From: DATMXT01 sp963662765
GTDB lineage: Bacteria; Bacillota; Clostridia; Oscillospirales; Feifaniaceae
NCBI GenBank assembly: GCA_963662765.2
Contig: CAXXUP010000006.1
Span: forward strand, 310,001 to 374,000
DNA: 64,000 nucleotides
Direction: 5' to 3'
Shown: piece by piece, positions 35,123-43,957 of the stretch
Position numbering within the stretch: the stretch's first letter is position 1
Layout: each line of letters opens with the position of its first letter
Notes under the pieces: model-generated
What the model was told of the DNA's origin: nothing
Databases searched by the model: none
The model's input: only the letters and a program-made list of their open reading frames with translations
Program-made: the position numbers and the translations under genes

Positions 35123-36459
35123 GCCCGGCGGACGATGCCCATGGGGGTCGACTGACCGGACTGCCCCAGGGGGTTGTCCTTCATAATGCGGGGGACGAGC
35201 GTGCGGTCGATCTCGGGGCCGGAGGCGCCGAGCACCTTGCCCTGCAGGTCGTTGACGTCGACGATGGCGACCGGGTGCCCGATGGCGTCCGCCATGCGCT
35301 TAGCCGTCTTGTCGGGCTCGGCGGGGCCCAGCACCACGCACTTGTTGTAGGGGGCGATGGTGTAGGGGGTGGGGCCGTCAATCGACTCGGCCTTGTAGCC
35401 GGCGATTTTGTAAAACCAGCCGCGCTTACCGATCAGTTTGCCGACAGCCGAGCAGGCGGCGGCAAAGAGGATGCGCATGGTGCCGCACTCCTGCAGCGCC
35501 ATCTCCATGGTCTCGGGAATGCCAAGGCCAATGCCGTAGGGGGACTTGTAGACGAATTTTACGAGGAATTTTGCCAGCGGTCTCGGATGAATGTCGACGA
35601 CCGGAATGGCTCTGCGCTGGGAGCAGGCCACCGACTTTTCGCTGCACACGAGGAAGTCGCCGTCCTGCATGTGGGGCGCTGCGTACTTCTTGGCCACGTC
35701 CCAGATGTCGTCGGCCGGGGTGACGACGTGGGTGCGCACCGCAAGGCGGCGAAACTTCACGCCGTCGACCTCAATGATCTCGTTTTTCCCGGGGTTGGCC
35801 TTGGGCTCATTGGATTCCTCGGTGGTGAGAGTCTCGGATGGCTCCTCGGCCGCCGGGGTTTCGGCGGGCGTCTGAGGCATTGTGGTGTCTTTTTCAATTA
35901 AGGGGAGCACTTCAAGGTATATGATGTCGTCCCGGTCGGCGGCGTCGCCCTCGGCTAAGATGGCAGCCCGCCCGGCGAGCTGACCGCCCGCCTTTTCAAT
36001 GAGCGCTTCGACGGCTTTCATCGACTCGCCGGTCGAAATGACGTCGTCGACAATCAGTACCCGCTTGCCCTCGAGCAGCTTGGCGTCGGCCCCGTCGAGG
36101 TAGAGGGTCTGCCGTCTTTCGGTCGTGATGGACTGCACTTCGACCGAGAAAAAGCTCGACATGTAGAGTTTGGGCGATTTTCTGGCCACGAGGTATTCCG
36201 TTGCCCCCGACTGGCGGGCCATTTCGTGTAAGAGCGGAATGCCCTTGCTCTCGGCTGTGATCATGATGTCGTGCGGGGGTACCCGCTTTAGAAGTTCTGC
36301 GGCGCAGTTCACGGAGAGCTCCACGTCGCCTAAGATGACAAAGGATGCGATAGACAGCCCATCTTTGAGGGGGCAGACGGCAAGGTCGCGCTCGCAGCCG
36401 GCGACCGACAGGTGATAAAACGGTTCGTTACTTTTTATGATAGCAGGCATTTCAGACAA
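35119..36459 (-). CDS. phosphoribosyltransferase fused to F420-0:gamma-glutamyl-ligase-like (CofE-like) domain
   Basis: One 446-residue frame holds two domains. Residues 1-190 form a PRTase like adenine phosphoribosyltransferase, with the PRPP loop VLIVDDVISTGESMKAV and the earlier ITAESKGIPLL. Residues 191-225 form an acidic, Pro- and Glu-rich linker. Residues 226-446 resemble CofE-type glutamyl ligases: KFRRLAVRTHVVTPADDIWD, GDFLVCSEKSVA, and a GIVRRA end. In related bacteria I know these as separate neighbouring proteins. Coenzyme F420 is not otherwise suggested here, so the ligase substrate is unknown. The start overlaps the HIT gene by 8 bp and the end overlaps comEC by 4 bp, so the frame is well supported. 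Confidence 0.8.
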   Translation of the reverse strand: MSEMPAIIKSNEPFYHLSVAGCERDLAVCPLKDGLSIASFVILGDVELSVNCAAELLKRVPPHDIMITAESKGIPLLHEMARQSGATEYLVARKSPKLYMSSFFSVEVQSITTERRQTLYLDGADAKLLEGKRVLIVDDVISTGESMKAVEALIEKAGGQLAGRAAILAEGDAADRDDIIYLEVLPLIEKDTTMPQTPAETPAAEEPSETLTTEESNEPKANPGKNEIIEVDGVKFRRLAVRTHVVTPADDIWDVAKKYAAPHMQDGDFLVCSEKSVACSQRRAIPVVDIHPRPLAKFLVKFVYKSPYGIGLGIPETMEMALQECGTMRILFAAACSAVGKLIGKRGWFYKIAGYKAESIDGPTPYTIAPYNKCVVLGPAEPDKTAKRMADAIGHPVAIVDVNDLQGKVLGASGPEIDRTLVPRIMKDNPLGQSGQSTPMGIVRRA

Positions 36460-36808
36460 GTCGCTCCTTTAGCTCGGGGGTACCGGCAAGCAGGTGGAAG
36501 TGGAGATGTTTAATGCTTTGACCGGCATCTTCTCCGCAGTTCGTGATGATGCGGTATCTCCCCGACACACCGAGCTTTTTCGCAATGACGGGAATTGCCT
36601 CAAATACGGCCGAAATGAAAACGCTGTTTGTCTCGCAGATTTCGTCGGTCGACTCAAAGTGGGGTTTCGGAACGATGAGCACGTGCACCGGGGCCTGCGG
36701 GTTGAGGTCCTTAAAAGCCGCGACCCAGTCGTTTTCATAAACCATGTCGGTATGAATAATGCCGTTTGCAAGCTTGCAGAAAATACAGTCTTCCTGAATA
36801 CCGTTCAT
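36452..36808 (-). CDS. HIT family nucleotide hydrolase (HinT-like)
   Basis: Hydrolyses nucleoside phosphoramidates or related AMP conjugates. The 118-residue protein has DCIFCKLANG (zinc-site Cys pair) at the start and IKHLHFHLLAG at the end, the H-phi-H-phi-H motif with the catalytic histidines. The ATG at 36806-36808 follows GGAGG by five bases and sits one base after the alaS stop. The longer open frame upstream overlaps alaS and is not real. Confidence 0.92.
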   Translation of the reverse strand: MNGIQEDCIFCKLANGIIHTDMVYENDWVAAFKDLNPQAPVHVLIVPKPHFESTDEICETNSVFISAVFEAIPVIAKKLGVSGRYRIITNCGEDAGQSIKHLHFHLLAGTPELKERLV

Positions 36809-36809
36809 A

Positions 36810-39437
36810 TTAACCTCCGATCTGATTCCGGAGAATGCCCTCGACCAGTGCGAGCGCATGCCCCATCTTATCCTTGTCACGGCCGCCGGCCTGTGCGCTG
36901 TCGGGCTTGCCGCCGCCCTTGCCGCCGGCAGCCTCGGCCACCGTTTTAATGATGTTGCCGCAGTGGACGCCCATCTCAACGGCGGGCTTTGAGGCCGTCG
37001 CGAAGAAGTTCACCTTGCCGTCCTCCTCGGAAGCCAAGACCGCGGCGACACATTCGGCGCGGCCTTTGAGGCCGTCGCCCACATTTTTGAGTTCATCCAT
37101 CGACATGTCGGGTAAGACAGAACAAATCAGGGTCAGTTCCCCAATCTTTTTGCCGGTGCTAAGGAGACTTTCGACCGTCACGGCCGCAATGCGGCCCTTC
37201 AGCACGGAGAGCGTATGGTGGGTGTCGCGCAGCTCGGCTGCCATGCCGGCGGCCCTGGTCACAAGCTCACCGGGCTTTACCCGCATGGCGGTGGCGGCAG
37301 CTGTGATCACGTTGTCCTTGGCCCCGATAAAGGCTAAGAGCCCATAGCCGGTCACGGCCTCGATGCGGCGCACGCCGGCTGAAATGCCGCCCTCGGACAC
37401 GATTTTGAAGAGGCCGGCCTCGGCCGTGTTGTGGAGATGGCAGCCGCCGCACAAATCCCTAGTGAGCCCCGGAATGTCAACGACCCGGACGATCTCACCG
37501 TACTTTTCGCCGAAGTCCGCAACAACACCCTTCTCCTGCGCTGCCGTAAGCGGCATATAGCTGATAGAAGACTCGGTGCCGGAGAGGATGGCGGCGTTGA
37601 CGATGGACTCGATTTCTTCAAGCTGCTCCTTCGAGACGGCCTCGAAGTGGGTGAAGTCGAAGCGGATGCGGTGCTCGTCGACCATGGATCCCGCCTGGGT
37701 GACATGGGTGCCCAGCACCTGCCGCAGTGCCATGTTGAGAAGATGGGTGGAGGTGTGGTTGCGGGTGATGGACTTGCGGCGCTCAAGGTCGATTGCAAGG
37801 ACGCCGTCGTCGCCGAGAGCGGCCATGCCCGAAAGGACCGTCACATGGTGCAGAATTTTTCCGTCGGCAGTCTTTGTGGTATTCGTCACCGCAAGTTCAT
37901 AATTTTCGCCCTTAATTGTGCCGGTGTCGCCGACCTCGCCGCCGCCCTCGGGATAAAAGACGGTTTCATTGGTCACGACGATGCCACACTCACCCTCGCA
38001 GATGCTCTCGGCAGCCTCACCGTCTTTAATGATAAAAGAGATTTTTTGAAGATGCGTAAATTTGTCGTAGCCGACAAACTGGCTGGCTTTTTCGATCTTG
38101 GACAGCACGGCGTCGGTCCAGCCCTCGTCAAGCGCCGCCCGATCAAGGCGGGAACGCACCTGCTGCTCTTTGAGAAGTTCCGTGAAGCGGGCGTCGTCGT
38201 ACGTCATGCCCTGCTCCTCGAGAATTTCGCGGGTCAAATCGACCGGGAAGCCGAAAGTGTCAGACAGGCGGAAGACTTCGTCGCCGGAGACCACATCGCC
38301 AGTTTTGTAGTGGCTCATCACGTCGCGTACCATCTCAAGGCCTGCGTCGATAGTGCGGTTGAAGCTCTCCTCCTCGGTGCGCATGACCTTCTTGATGAAT
38401 TCCCGCTTTTCAATGAGGTTGGGGTATGCCTCGCCCGACGCATCGACGACGGTGTCGACAATTTGGTAGAGGAAAGGCTTCGTGTATCCTAAGAGCTTGC
38501 CGTGGCGGGCGGCCCGGCGCAGGAGCCGGCGCAGCACATAGCCGCGGCCCTCGTTCGAGGGCATGATGCCGTCCGAGATCATCATGGTCGTCGAGCGGAT
38601 GTGGTCGGTGATGACCCTAAGACTCACGTCGGTCTTGGGATTTTCTTTGTATTTGGCCCCGACGATCTCCGAAGCTTTTTTCGTGATGTCCTGGATGGTG
38701 TCGGTCTCGAACAGGTTGTCGACCCCTTGCATGATGCAGGCCATGCGCTCAAGGCCCATGCCGGTGTCGATGTTCTTGGAGGCGAGATCGGTGTAGTTGT
38801 TCTCGCCGTCGTTATTGAACTGGGTGAAGACGAGGTTCCAAAATTCGACATATCGGTCGCAGTCGCAGCCGGGGGCGCAAGTGGGGCTGCCGCAGCCGTA
38901 CTTTTCGCCGCGGTCGTAGTAGATTTCAGAGCAGGGGCCGCAGGGCCCTGCGCCGATCTCCCAGAAGTTGTCGGCCTTGCCGAGCCTCGAGATATGGTCG
39001 GGCGCAACGCCGACCTCATTTGCCCAGATACCATAGGCTTCGTCGTCATCGAGGTAGACCGTCACATGCAGCTTCTCAGGCGGCAGTTCCAGCACTTTGG
39101 TGCACAGCTCCCACGCCCAAGCGCAGGCCTCGTGCTTGAAGTAATCCCCGAAGGAGAAGTTGCCCAGCATCTCAAAGTAAGTGCCGTGGCGGGCCGTCTT
39201 GCCCACGCGCTCGATGTCAGGCGTGCGGATGCACTTCTGGCAGGTCGTAACCCTCTTGCGGGGAGGGGTCACTTCACCGGTGAAGTAGGGTTTCAGGGGC
39301 GCCATGCCGGAGTTTATGATGAGCAGACTCTTGTCGCCCTTCGGGATAAGCGGGGCTGAAGCCAGCCTCAGATGACCTTTGGACTCGAAGAAGCTGAGAT
39401 ACTTCTCGCGAATCTCGTTGACTCCCATCCATTTCAC
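36810..39437 (-). CDS. alaS: alanyl-tRNA synthetase
   Basis: Charges tRNA-Ala. The 875-residue protein contains the class II catalytic core (FFESKGHLRLASAPLIP, TCQKCIRTPDI, GNFSFGDYFK). The editing domain is marked by NHTSTHLLN and CGGCHLHNTAE, and a C-terminal C-Ala domain follows with GGGKGGGKPDSAQAGG. It is first in the operon alaS-HIT-PRT::CofE-comEC-holA-rnmV-NlpC and is preceded by a T-box leader, so uncharged tRNA should raise expression of the whole set. Confidence 0.98.
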   Translation of the reverse strand: MKWMGVNEIREKYLSFFESKGHLRLASAPLIPKGDKSLLIINSGMAPLKPYFTGEVTPPRKRVTTCQKCIRTPDIERVGKTARHGTYFEMLGNFSFGDYFKHEACAWAWELCTKVLELPPEKLHVTVYLDDDEAYGIWANEVGVAPDHISRLGKADNFWEIGAGPCGPCSEIYYDRGEKYGCGSPTCAPGCDCDRYVEFWNLVFTQFNNDGENNYTDLASKNIDTGMGLERMACIMQGVDNLFETDTIQDITKKASEIVGAKYKENPKTDVSLRVITDHIRSTTMMISDGIMPSNEGRGYVLRRLLRRAARHGKLLGYTKPFLYQIVDTVVDASGEAYPNLIEKREFIKKVMRTEEESFNRTIDAGLEMVRDVMSHYKTGDVVSGDEVFRLSDTFGFPVDLTREILEEQGMTYDDARFTELLKEQQVRSRLDRAALDEGWTDAVLSKIEKASQFVGYDKFTHLQKISFIIKDGEAAESICEGECGIVVTNETVFYPEGGGEVGDTGTIKGENYELAVTNTTKTADGKILHHVTVLSGMAALGDDGVLAIDLERRKSITRNHTSTHLLNMALRQVLGTHVTQAGSMVDEHRIRFDFTHFEAVSKEQLEEIESIVNAAILSGTESSISYMPLTAAQEKGVVADFGEKYGEIVRVVDIPGLTRDLCGGCHLHNTAEAGLFKIVSEGGISAGVRRIEAVTGYGLLAFIGAKDNVITAAATAMRVKPGELVTRAAGMAAELRDTHHTLSVLKGRIAAVTVESLLSTGKKIGELTLICSVLPDMSMDELKNVGDGLKGRAECVAAVLASEEDGKVNFFATASKPAVEMGVHCGNIIKTVAEAAGGKGGGKPDSAQAGGRDKDKMGHALALVEGILRNQIGG

Positions 39438-39461
39438 GTTATTATTCCTCCCTTAAAATAG

Positions 39462-39690
39462 AAAAAAGCTCTCCTATCCCCAAAAAAGGGACGGAAAGCT
39501 CCGCGGTACCACCCTCGTTGCGCAAAGGTTTCCCTTTGCGCCACTCGCAGCCTGATAACGGTTGGCAGCCGCCCGCGTCGTCCGCGGGAACTCCGGAGTG
39601 GCCGCGCAAGCAATACCCACGGGGGGCTTTCAGCCGAAGACCCCCCTCTCTGTGGTGGAGGCAGCCTGCGCTCGTTCCATCATCGTTAAT
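39462..39690 (-). promoter_or_regulatory. T-box riboswitch of alaS
   Basis: The minus strand carries AACGAGGGTGGTACCGCGG at 39501-39519, the T-box antiterminator consensus. A G-rich Stem I region lies at about 39600-39690, and a terminator (AGCTTTCC paired with GGAGAGCT, then Ts) at about 39465-39500. The gene downstream makes the specifier an alanine GCN codon by inference; I did not identify it with certainty. Confidence 0.93.
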
Positions 39691-39697
39691 ACCGTAT

Positions 39698-39726
39698 ATG
39701 ATATTATTTTGCGCGGCAAAAGTCAA
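39698..39726 (-). promoter_or_regulatory. alaS promoter overlapping the PBP stop codon
   Basis: Minus-strand TTGACT (39721-39726), 17 bp and TATCAT (39698-39703). The -35 box includes the TGA stop of the upstream penicillin-binding protein gene. Confidence 0.65.
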
Positions 39727-41300
39727 CCGTCAATTTCGATAATCTTTTGAACAATCTCGCGGAATATCGGGGCTGCGGCCGTGGAGCCGCTGCGCCCGTT
39801 TTCAACGATGACGACTAAGGCGTATTTTGGAGCGTCGGCGGGGAAGAGCCCGGCGAAAATACCGTGGACCACATCGCCGCCGTCCTCGGTTCGCCAGCCG
39901 GTCTCGGCCGAGGCCGTTTTGCCGGCTACCGTTATGCCGGCGGGCTTTGCCGTCGTACCGGTCCCGCGCTCGCAGACCCCGATGAGAAGCTCCATAAGCT
40001 CATCCGAAGTCTCTTTGGACCATACCCTAACAGAGGGCTCCGGGGAGATGAGGTTGCGCAGCAGGGTACCGTCCCGCCCCACAAGCCCCTCCACGAGCTT
40101 TGGCTCCCGGTAGACGCCGCCCCTGGCGACGGTTGCCAGCATGGAGGCTAAGTCGACGGGCGTCGCCATGACGTCGCCTTGGCCGATGGCGGTATTGGCC
40201 CGCACCAAAACACCGTCCGAAGTGGGAAGCGTTCCCGCCTCTTCAGACAGTCCCGCCGCAAGCTTAGTGCCGGTGGTAAACCCGAGTTTTTTTGCCATTG
40301 CAAGCGTCGCCTCAAAGCCTTCTTCGTCTAAGAGTCCGATGAAATAGGGGTTGCAGGAGGCGAGGAAGGCCGATTCAAAAGTCATCCAGCCGTGCCCCTC
40401 GCTGCGGTGGCAGCCGAAAATCCGGCCGTCCACTGTGGTGGAACCCGAGCAAAATAGGGTAGGGGTTTTGACATTTCGCTCGATGGTCTGCGCAGCCACG
40501 ATGATTTTGAAGACCGAGCCGACGTTGTAGGCCCCGAAGGCCCGGTTGTAGAGCTCGCCGTCTTCGGAGGAGAGGAGGGAGGCCACCTCGGTTTTGTCGT
40601 AATCGGGGAAGGAGGCGACTGCCCGCAGCTTGCCGGTTTCGGCCTCCATGAGGACGATGGCGCCCGATCCCCCCGGCCAGCATTCCTCCACGATCTTTTG
40701 CAGGCGGGCGTCGATGGTCAGCAACACGCCCCCCGGCTCATAGTAGTCGCCCTCGACAAGCCGACTCTCGCCGCCCGGCAGCGCGTAGCCAAAGGCCGTG
40801 CGCTGGAGGGAGGCGTAGACTTCGCCCCCCATTTCAGCGAGGTAGTCGGCGTAGCACGACTCAATTTTGTCAACGACATGGATGGCAAGCGGCTTTGTCA
40901 CCTCGGCCACCCGCTCCACAATTGAAAATCCCGGCACCGAGATGTCTGCCCGACTGAGCTCCACACCGAAAGTGGCGGTGTCCGAAAGTCTGCGGTTTGC
41001 CTCCTCTCTGGACATTGCGGCGTAGACGCTCAGCATTCGCAGGGCCAAAGGCTTATTGTAACAGAGCTGCGGCTCCACGAGGGCCGCGCCGTATCCGGCC
41101 TCGTAATTTAATGGCTCGCCGTTGCAGTCGTAAACAAAGCCGCGCCGCTGCGCTAAGGATACAATGGTATGCTGTTGCCGGATGGCGGCCTCGGCAAGCT
41201 CTTCCCCCTGATAGACCGAAAGCGACCACAAGCGCAGTATGAGCAGCGCGAATACTAGTATGATGACGAGAAATATGGCGACCAGACGGCGCAGGCGCAT
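39723..41300 (-). CDS. class B penicillin-binding protein (PBP2/SpoVD-like transpeptidase)
   Basis: Cross-links peptidoglycan. The 525-residue protein has one N-terminal membrane anchor (VAIFLVIILVFALLILRLW) and the transpeptidase motifs SVFK near residue 263, SCN near 315 and KTAS near 470. It is shorter than most class B PBPs and lacks PASTA domains. The start is the ATG at 41298-41300. Its Shine-Dalgarno, GAAGGGAG, forms the 3' arm of the terminator hairpin of the gene upstream. SpoVD (spores) and FtsI (division) are both possible; neither mra nor ftsL neighbours are present. Confidence 0.88.
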   Translation of the reverse strand: MRLRRLVAIFLVIILVFALLILRLWSLSVYQGEELAEAAIRQQHTIVSLAQRRGFVYDCNGEPLNYEAGYGAALVEPQLCYNKPLALRMLSVYAAMSREEANRRLSDTATFGVELSRADISVPGFSIVERVAEVTKPLAIHVVDKIESCYADYLAEMGGEVYASLQRTAFGYALPGGESRLVEGDYYEPGGVLLTIDARLQKIVEECWPGGSGAIVLMEAETGKLRAVASFPDYDKTEVASLLSSEDGELYNRAFGAYNVGSVFKIIVAAQTIERNVKTPTLFCSGSTTVDGRIFGCHRSEGHGWMTFESAFLASCNPYFIGLLDEEGFEATLAMAKKLGFTTGTKLAAGLSEEAGTLPTSDGVLVRANTAIGQGDVMATPVDLASMLATVARGGVYREPKLVEGLVGRDGTLLRNLISPEPSVRVWSKETSDELMELLIGVCERGTGTTAKPAGITVAGKTASAETGWRTEDGGDVVHGIFAGLFPADAPKYALVVIVENGRSGSTAAAPIFREIVQKIIEIDG

Positions 41301-41345
41301 AAAAAAACTCCCTTCGTAAGGCTATTATTGCCTAAGAAGGGAGTT
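41301..41345 (-). terminator. hairpin that ends the U32 gene and contains the PBP ribosome binding site
   Basis: AACTCCCTTC pairs with GAAGGGAGTT, and an inner AGGC with GCCT, followed on the minus strand by seven Ts that run directly into the PBP start codon. Terminator and Shine-Dalgarno overlap. Confidence 0.8.
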
Positions 41346-41389
41346 ATTATATCAATTCTTCTAGTGCCGGCCAAAAGCGAAAGCCCACA

Positions 41390-42595
41390 CTAAGCCTGTC
41401 CCACCCGCCGGCGCAGCATGCTGTCTGCGGGGAGTGGATGCTCGCATGCGATATAGAAGAGCATGTCCGGGGTCTTGGCATCCTCGATCGGAACCCCGCT
41501 CTCGTCCCACATGGCCGTCACTGGAAGCGGGTACACCCCCTGCGGCGTCAGCGCCTCGAGCATATCGCCCAGTCGGATGCGGTTTCGCATGCTGCAAAGG
41601 GCGCGCCCCTCAGTCCAGCCCCTGACATGGGCCATAAACTCGGTCGTATACTTGTAGGTGCTCTCCCCGTGGAGTTGACCCTGCCAACCTTTGTCGCCGC
41701 GGGCTGGAACTCCCGCCGCAAAGCCCTCGAAATAGGAGCGGTGGCTGACAGCGAGGACCTCGTCATAAAGGGACTCGTCAAACCCATGGTCAATGGCACG
41801 GCGGTATGCCGCCGTCACGGCGGCAAGGTAAAACTCGCTCTTGACTCTGCCCTCGATCTTGAAGCTCGACACACCCGCCGCCGCAAGTTCCGGCAGGCGG
41901 CGGATGAGGCATAGGTCACGGGAATTCATAATGTAGCTGCCGCGATCGTCCTCCTCGATGGGAAAGAACTCGCCGGGGCGGGTCTCCTCGCACAGGGCGT
42001 AGCGCCACCGGCAAGGCTGCGCACAGTCGCCGGCGTTGGAGTCCCTGGCTGTGAGGTAGTTTGAGAGCAGGCATCGCCCGGAATAGGAGACGCACATGGC
42101 TCCATGCACAAAAACCTCAAGCTCAAGTTCTGACGGCGCAGCCTCGCGGATGCGGGCAATTTGGGGAATGGAGAGTTCCCGGGCCAGTACGACCCTGCTT
42201 GCCCCAAGGTCATGCCACACCTGACAGCTGGCGGCGTTTACGGTATTCGCCTGAGTCGACACGTGAAAGGGGAGGTAAGCCGCCGCCGCCATGCGCATGA
42301 CGCCCGGGTCGCTGACAATGGCGGCATCGGCCCCCATGTCCCGGAGACTGCACAGCCACCGGCTGATTTCGGGCAGCTCGTCGTCCCGCGGATAGACGTT
42401 GACCGTCACATACACCTTGGCCCCTTTTTCGTGGGCATAGGCGATGCCCTCCGCAAGCTCTTCTTTTGTGAAGTTCTTGGAGGCGGTGCGAAGGCCAAAG
42501 GCGGGGCCGGCGCAGTAGACAGCGTCGGCCCCATATGCGAGGGCGATTGAAAGTTTTTCCGGTGACCCGGCGGGGGAGAGCAGCTCCGGGCTCAC
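41390..42595 (-). CDS. U32 family peptidase-like protein (TrhP-type tRNA hydroxylation candidate)
   Basis: A 401-residue U32 protein: ELLSPAGSPEKLSIALAYGA at the start and VHGAMCVSYSGRCLLS, then GDCAQPCRW, the conserved cysteines thought to bind iron-sulfur or similar. In Bacillus, U32 proteins beside mltG (YrrN/YrrO, TrhP) make 5-hydroxyuridine in tRNA. The same neighbour here, mltG upstream with a 4-bp overlap, supports that role over proteolysis, but this is inference from synteny. It is normal length, with a C-terminal beta-barrel domain. Confidence 0.88.
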   Translation of the reverse strand: MSPELLSPAGSPEKLSIALAYGADAVYCAGPAFGLRTASKNFTKEELAEGIAYAHEKGAKVYVTVNVYPRDDELPEISRWLCSLRDMGADAAIVSDPGVMRMAAAAYLPFHVSTQANTVNAASCQVWHDLGASRVVLARELSIPQIARIREAAPSELELEVFVHGAMCVSYSGRCLLSNYLTARDSNAGDCAQPCRWRYALCEETRPGEFFPIEEDDRGSYIMNSRDLCLIRRLPELAAAGVSSFKIEGRVKSEFYLAAVTAAYRRAIDHGFDESLYDEVLAVSHRSYFEGFAAGVPARGDKGWQGQLHGESTYKYTTEFMAHVRGWTEGRALCSMRNRIRLGDMLEALTPQGVYPLPVTAMWDESGVPIEDAKTPDMLFYIACEHPLPADSMLRRRVGQA

Positions 42596-43731
42596 TGGGA
42601 GACCGTCCCCGTTCCGCGGGAGGAATTGGCCTTCTTGATGGCGGCCTCATGTTCGCCTAAAGTGCGCGAGAAGATGTGCTCGCCCGAGGCCGAGACCACA
42701 AAATAGTAGTAGTCGGTCGTGGCGGGGTAGAGTGCCGCCTTGATGGAGGCAAGGCCCGGCGAGGCGATGGGGCCGACGGGCAAGCCCGGATAGATGTAGG
42801 TGTTGTAGGGGCTGTCGATTTTGATGTCGTCATAGGTCAGCACCGCCTTGCGCTCTTTGAGCACATACTGCACAGTGGCGCAGGACTGTAAAAGCGTCAT
42901 GCTCTTACTGTTTAAGCGGTTATGGAAGACCGAGGAGACGACGTCGCGGTCGGAGTCGCCGACCGCCTCGCGCTCAATGATGGAGGCTAAGGTGACGACC
43001 TGGTCGATGGTCATATCGAGCTCCTTGGCGCGGTCTGTGAAAGAGGCCTCCCACTTGGAGTCGAAGTTGTCAAGAAACTTTTTGATGACGACGTCGGCCT
43101 CGGAGTCGGTGAAAAACTCATAGGTGTCGGGGAAGAGATAGCCCTCCAGCCGGTTTTCGCGGTCCGGCAGGTCGGCTAAAAAGGCGTAGTCATACGTATG
43201 GGTCTTGACAGCGTCCCACAGCTCGTCTGCAGAGCAGACGCCGGCCTCGTCGAGCATCGTGATGATCTCGCGCAGCTCCTTGCCCTCCGGAATCGTGACC
43301 CGCACCGTCTCCTGGAAAGTGGCGGTCTTCTGAAGGCTCGAGACGATCTCAAGGTAGTCCATACTGGTGTTGAGCTCGTAGGTGCCGTACTGGAAGGAGG
43401 AGCCGTTGCCGGTGACCTTGGCAAACAGGTTGAAGGCCCACCGGTAACGGATGACGCCGGCTTCCTTGAGCTTCTTGGAGATGGTGTCGAGCCGAGAGCC
43501 CTTTTCAATGGTGACGGTGAGTTCACTGTCCGGCTTGACTAAGGCTAAGGCGTCGTTTGCCACCCGCATTCCGTAGAGCGCCAAAAGCAGCGACATTCCG
43601 ATCACGAACATTGCATACAGGAATGTCCGATTGAACTGCTGCTTGGTGCGCTTTTTCATATCATTTTTCTTTTGCGGGCCGCCAGGCGTTACCCTATCAA
43701 ACCGCATGGTATCTCCGTTTTGTTCACTCAT
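42592..43731 (-). CDS. mltG: endolytic murein transglycosylase
   Basis: Cuts nascent glycan strands at the membrane. The 379-residue protein has a short basic cytoplasmic N-terminus, one membrane helix (YAMFVIGMSLLLALYGMRV), a LysM-like DTISKKLKEAGVI segment and the YceG core. IIEREAVGDSDRDVVSSVFHNRL holds the catalytic Glu, and INSPYNTYIY-type and GLPVGPIASPGLASIKAAL stretches follow. The ATG at 43729-43731 follows AGAGGGTG; the longer frame upstream has no ribosome binding site. Confidence 0.93.
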   Translation of the reverse strand: MSEQNGDTMRFDRVTPGGPQKKNDMKKRTKQQFNRTFLYAMFVIGMSLLLALYGMRVANDALALVKPDSELTVTIEKGSRLDTISKKLKEAGVIRYRWAFNLFAKVTGNGSSFQYGTYELNTSMDYLEIVSSLQKTATFQETVRVTIPEGKELREIITMLDEAGVCSADELWDAVKTHTYDYAFLADLPDRENRLEGYLFPDTYEFFTDSEADVVIKKFLDNFDSKWEASFTDRAKELDMTIDQVVTLASIIEREAVGDSDRDVVSSVFHNRLNSKSMTLLQSCATVQYVLKERKAVLTYDDIKIDSPYNTYIYPGLPVGPIASPGLASIKAALYPATTDYYYFVVSASGEHIFSRTLGEHEAAIKKANSSRGTGTVSQ

Positions 43732-43816
43732 CGTTTTTCGCACCCTCTGTTTTAAGTAACATTTTTTCTGATCCGGCATAGGATATAGCACATTGCTTGA
43801 GCGAGGTGAAACTACA

Positions 43817-43906
43817 ATGTGTTTCGGTAACTTCTTTGAGAATGACTGCCTGTGCTGGATCATCCTGATCGTCCTGGTCCTGTGCCTCTGCTGCTGTGAT
43901 GACTAA
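43817..43906 (+). CDS. 29-residue cysteine-rich membrane microprotein
   Basis: An ATG at 43817, eight bases after GAGGTG, opens a 29-codon frame reading MCFGNFFENDC, then LCWIILIVLVLCLCCCDD and a TAA at 43904-43906. It has a polar Phe/Asn-rich head, one hydrophobic helix and six cysteines beyond the first ten residues, ending CCCDD. Similar tiny Cys-rich membrane proteins occur in Clostridia without known function. A hairpin terminator follows at once. It is short, but the good ribosome binding site, composition and terminator support it. Confidence 0.7.
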   Translation: MCFGNFFENDCLCWIILIVLVLCLCCCDD

Positions 43907-43921
43907 TCTCAGCACTAGCCG

Positions 43922-43953
43922 ATGCCCCGAAGTCCCGAAAGGCTTCGGGGCAT
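43922..43953. terminator. bidirectional terminator
   Basis: ATGCCCCGAAG (43922-43932) pairs with CTTCGGGGCAT (43943-43953), followed on the plus strand by GGTGTTATTTT, between the microprotein and the convergent cyclo-ligase gene. Confidence 0.8.
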
Positions 43954-43957
43954 GGTG

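Noticed and set aside
35881..35890. Possible internal start (MPQTPAETPAA) that would split the PRTase-CofE fusion into two proteins
   Set aside because: No Shine-Dalgarno precedes that ATG and the frame is continuous; noted as the main alternative to a fusion.
37431..39359. Long plus-strand frames over alaS
   Set aside because: alaS motifs are intact on the minus strand; these frames encode nothing recognisable.
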